Origin: Desulfovibrio sp. Huiquan2017
GTDB taxonomy: Bacteria > Desulfobacterota > Desulfovibrionia > Desulfovibrionales > Desulfovibrionaceae
Length of the DNA stretch: 64,000 nucleotides
Assembly: GCF_017351175.1 (NCBI RefSeq)
Contig: NZ_JAFMPN010000006.1
Coordinates: forward strand, 1 to 64,000
Reading direction: 5' to 3'
Below the pieces are notes generated by a model. That model did not search any database, was not told where the DNA came from, and saw only the letters and a program-made list of their open reading frames with translations. Position numbers and translations under genes: made by a program. This document shows positions 62,037-64,000 of this stretch, piece by piece. Numbering within the stretch: the first letter of the stretch is position 1; each line of letters begins with the position of its first letter.

Positions 62037-62108
62037 CCCAGTACAAGGCTTGAACGCCGGGCGGCGGACCTTCCGTCGCCCGGCCGCTCAACACCACACA
62101 CGAAAACA

Positions 62109-63398
62109 ATGAATACGACACCCCGGCCCGACCACGTCACAGGGATGCGCTGCACCCTCTGCGGAAAGACCTATCTCCCCGGCGAGGTGGACTACGTCTG
62201 CCCCGACCACGGCAACGAAGGCATCCTGGACATCGAATACGACTACGACGCCATCGGGCGACGGATTTCCCCACACAGCCTGGCTCGGGACAAGACATGC
62301 AGCCAGTGGCGCTACCGCCCGCTCCTGCCGGTCCTGCCGGAGACCCCCGCGCCGTCCGCCGTCGTGGGCTGGACGCCGCTCTACGAGAACCCGCGCCTGG
62401 CCGCCGCCGTCGGTCTCGACACCCTGTTCATCAAGGACGACTCCCGCCAGCCCACCGGCTCCCTCAAAGACCGGGCCAGCGCCCTGGCCGTAATGAAGGC
62501 CCGGGAGGCCGGGGCGGACATGATCACCACGGCCTCCACCGGCAACGCGGCCGCCGCCCTGGCGGGCATGTGCGCGGCCGACGGCATGCGCTGCACCATA
62601 TTTGTGCCCCGCTCGGCCCCACGGGCCAAGGTGGCCCAGCTTCTGGCTTACGGAGCGCGGGTCTTCCTGGTGGACGGCAGTTACGACGATGCCTTCGAGC
62701 TGTGCCTCGCGGCCGCCGCCGAATACGGCTGGTACAACCGCAACACCGGCTTCAATCCCTACATGGCCGAAGGCAAAAAGACTGCGGCCTACGAAATCTG
62801 CGAGCAGCTGGACTGGCAATGCCCGGACGCGGTCTTCGTGGGCGTGGGCGACGGCTGCATCATTTCCGGTTTGCACAAAGGATTTCTGGACATGTACCGG
62901 CTGGGCTGGATCGACCGTCTGCCCCGGCTCATGGGTGTGCAGGCCGAGGGCAGCGACTTCCTGTACCGTTGCTGGGAGGCCGGGGCCGATCCCGTGAGCT
63001 TTCCGGCCATCCGGGCCCATACCGTGGCCGACAGCATTTCCGCGGGCCTGCCCCGCGACCGCAAGAAGGCGCTGAAGGGCGTCGCCGACACGGACGGGGC
63101 ATTCCTGCGCGTGGCCGACCAAGCCATCCTCTCGGCCATCCCCGAGCTGGCCCGGGCCACCGGGGTATTCGCCGAACCCGCCGGGGCCTCGCCCCTGGCC
63201 GGACTACACGCGGCCATGGCCCAGGGACTGGTCCGCCGCGATACGACCTGCGTGCTGCTGGTCACCGGCTCGGGCCTCAAGGATGTGGACGCGACCATCA
63301 AGGCCTGCGGTGCCGAGCCCCCGATCATCTCCCCGACCATGGGGGCCCTCCGGGATGTCCTCGGCAAGATCGAACGAAACCAAAATCATAAAAGATAA
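62109..63398 (+). CDS. Threonine-synthase-like PLP enzyme
   Basis: The 429-aa fold-type II PLP enzyme has an N-terminal zinc-ribbon-like motif (CTLCGKTYLPGEVDYVCPDHG). It has the PLP lysine in RQPTGSLKDRAS, a phosphate loop and asparagine in TTASTGNAAAALAGM, and a C-terminal VFAEPAGASPLAG region. It resembles threonine synthase and its relatives, such as cysteate synthase and other beta-replacing enzymes. Its location directly after TRAP genes and under a GAF activator suggests a catabolic or sulfur-amino-acid role rather than threonine biosynthesis. Confidence 0.85.
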   Translation: MNTTPRPDHVTGMRCTLCGKTYLPGEVDYVCPDHGNEGILDIEYDYDAIGRRISPHSLARDKTCSQWRYRPLLPVLPETPAPSAVVGWTPLYENPRLAAAVGLDTLFIKDDSRQPTGSLKDRASALAVMKAREAGADMITTASTGNAAAALAGMCAADGMRCTIFVPRSAPRAKVAQLLAYGARVFLVDGSYDDAFELCLAAAAEYGWYNRNTGFNPYMAEGKKTAAYEICEQLDWQCPDAVFVGVGDGCIISGLHKGFLDMYRLGWIDRLPRLMGVQAEGSDFLYRCWEAGADPVSFPAIRAHTVADSISAGLPRDRKKALKGVADTDGAFLRVADQAILSAIPELARATGVFAEPAGASPLAGLHAAMAQGLVRRDTTCVLLVTGSGLKDVDATIKACGAEPPIISPTMGALRDVLGKIERNQNHKR

Positions 63399-63411
63399 AG
63401 GACGGACAACC

Positions 63412-64000
63412 ATGCTTGACCTGACCATCAACCCGCAGGGCCTGGATAGCGCCGTGGCCTGCGCGCGAGAGAAGGATATCATCATCCCCACCCTGGAGCA
63501 GATGTGCCACCCGGAGAAGATCCCGGCGCCCATCAAGGAGAAACTCGGTTCCGTGGGACTGTGGGACCTCAACCCCTTGAACCTGTTCCGCATCACCTGG
63601 AAAAACGAGCCCGCCGCGAGCGGCGGCAAGTACGCGGGTGTGAACCACATTGAATTGCCCCCGTCCCTGACCGGGGTTCCCGCGCGCATCGTCCTGCTGG
63701 TGGGCAAGTGGTTCCCCACCGGGGCGCACAAAGTCGGCGCGGCCTTCGGCTGCCTGGCCCCGCGTCTGGTCACCGGCCAGTTCGACCCACGCAGGCAAAA
63801 GGCCGTCTGGCCTTCCACCGGCAACTACTGCCGGGGCGGGGCCTATGACTCCAACCTGCTCGGCTGCGAGTCCATCGCCATCCTGCCCGAGGGCATGAGC
63901 CGGGAGCGTTTCGACTGGCTGTCCAAGGTGGCGGGCGAGACCATCAAGACCCCGGGCTCCGAGTCCAACGTCAAGGAGATCTTCGACAAGTGCTGGGAGC
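63412..64000 (+). CDS. Second PLP-dependent enzyme (cysteine-synthase-like fold), cut by window end
   Basis: The first 196 codons are present and the gene runs off the right edge. The product has KWFPTGAHKVGAAFGCLAPR, with a candidate PLP lysine in GAHKVGA, and WPSTGNYCRGGAYDSNLLGC, the substrate/phosphate loop of fold-type II enzymes. It starts 13 bp after the threonine-synthase-like gene with AAAGGACGG upstream. The two probably act in one pathway on the transported compound. The specific reaction cannot be told from this part. Confidence 0.82.
   Translation, partial: MLDLTINPQGLDSAVACAREKDIIIPTLEQMCHPEKIPAPIKEKLGSVGLWDLNPLNLFRITWKNEPAASGGKYAGVNHIELPPSLTGVPARIVLLVGKWFPTGAHKVGAAFGCLAPRLVTGQFDPRRQKAVWPSTGNYCRGGAYDSNLLGCESIAILPEGMSRERFDWLSKVAGETIKTPGSESNVKEIFDKCWE

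Overview
The window looks like a chromosomal segment of a Desulfovibrio-type sulfate-reducing deltaproteobacterium (Desulfovibrio/Pseudodesulfovibrio group). This is inferred from the anaerobe-type (group III) nif operon with a short NifK and NifI1/NifI2 inside the operon, the many sensor kinases and lone receiver proteins, the sigma-54 promoters, the TauE/SafE and SLC13 anion transporters, and the GC-rich coding sequence broken by AT-rich intergenic islands.

Region 1 (about 0.1-13.2 kb) is nitrogen fixation. One minus-strand operon runs nifH, nifI1, nifI2, nifD, nifK, a NifB paralogue without its radical-SAM cysteines, a 2Fe-2S ferredoxin, a truncated GNAT, nifE, nifN and nifB (NifB-NifX fusion). 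nifV (homocitrate synthase) is divergent. Both transcripts have good sigma-54 (-24/-12) sites, and two CCTAC/GTAGG palindromes sit symmetrically between them. A 126-bp tandem repeat carrying a hairpin follows nifB.

Region 2 (13.2-24.4 kb) holds an unknown protein, then a minus-strand set: a PhnD-like lipoprotein, a Cys-rich histidine kinase, a lone receiver, a PEP-synthase-like phosphotransferase with an unusual C-terminal domain, and a dual-specificity phosphatase/YkgJ fusion. A TauE/SafE exporter pair follows.

Region 3 (24-34 kb) holds a cytoplasmic molybdopterin oxidoreductase divergent from its four-cluster ferredoxin subunit, a phosphomannomutase/phosphoglucomutase, a decayed arsenic operon (arsR, an acr3 remnant, arsC) and a proVWX-type glycine betaine ABC importer.

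Region 4 (34-54 kb) is mainly signalling. It has a membrane-bound AAA+ regulator with a degenerate GAFTGA loop, an orphan Cache kinase, a very large unknown membrane protein, and then a sigma-54-driven operon: receiver, receiver-CBS, SLC13 transporter, a 48-aa membrane protein, a Yip1-like protein, receiver, a second PEP-synthase-like protein, Cache kinase, receiver, kinase, receiver, Rossmann-PAS kinase. No protein in this operon has a DNA-binding output domain.

Region 5 (54-64 kb) has an unknown protein, a frameshifted QueG-like pseudogene, a TSCPD-domain protein, and a GAF-type sigma-54 activator divergent from a TRAP transporter (dctQMP-like). The TRAP genes are followed by a threonine-synthase-like enzyme and a second PLP enzyme cut by the window end. 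A sigma-54 promoter and GTATCAAAA-type sites lie between activator and transporter.

The most novel candidates are the cysteine-less NifB paralogue, the two PEP-synthase-like proteins embedded in kinase/receiver/transport loci, and the symmetrical nif control region. No tRNA, rRNA, CRISPR array or insertion sequence was recognised.
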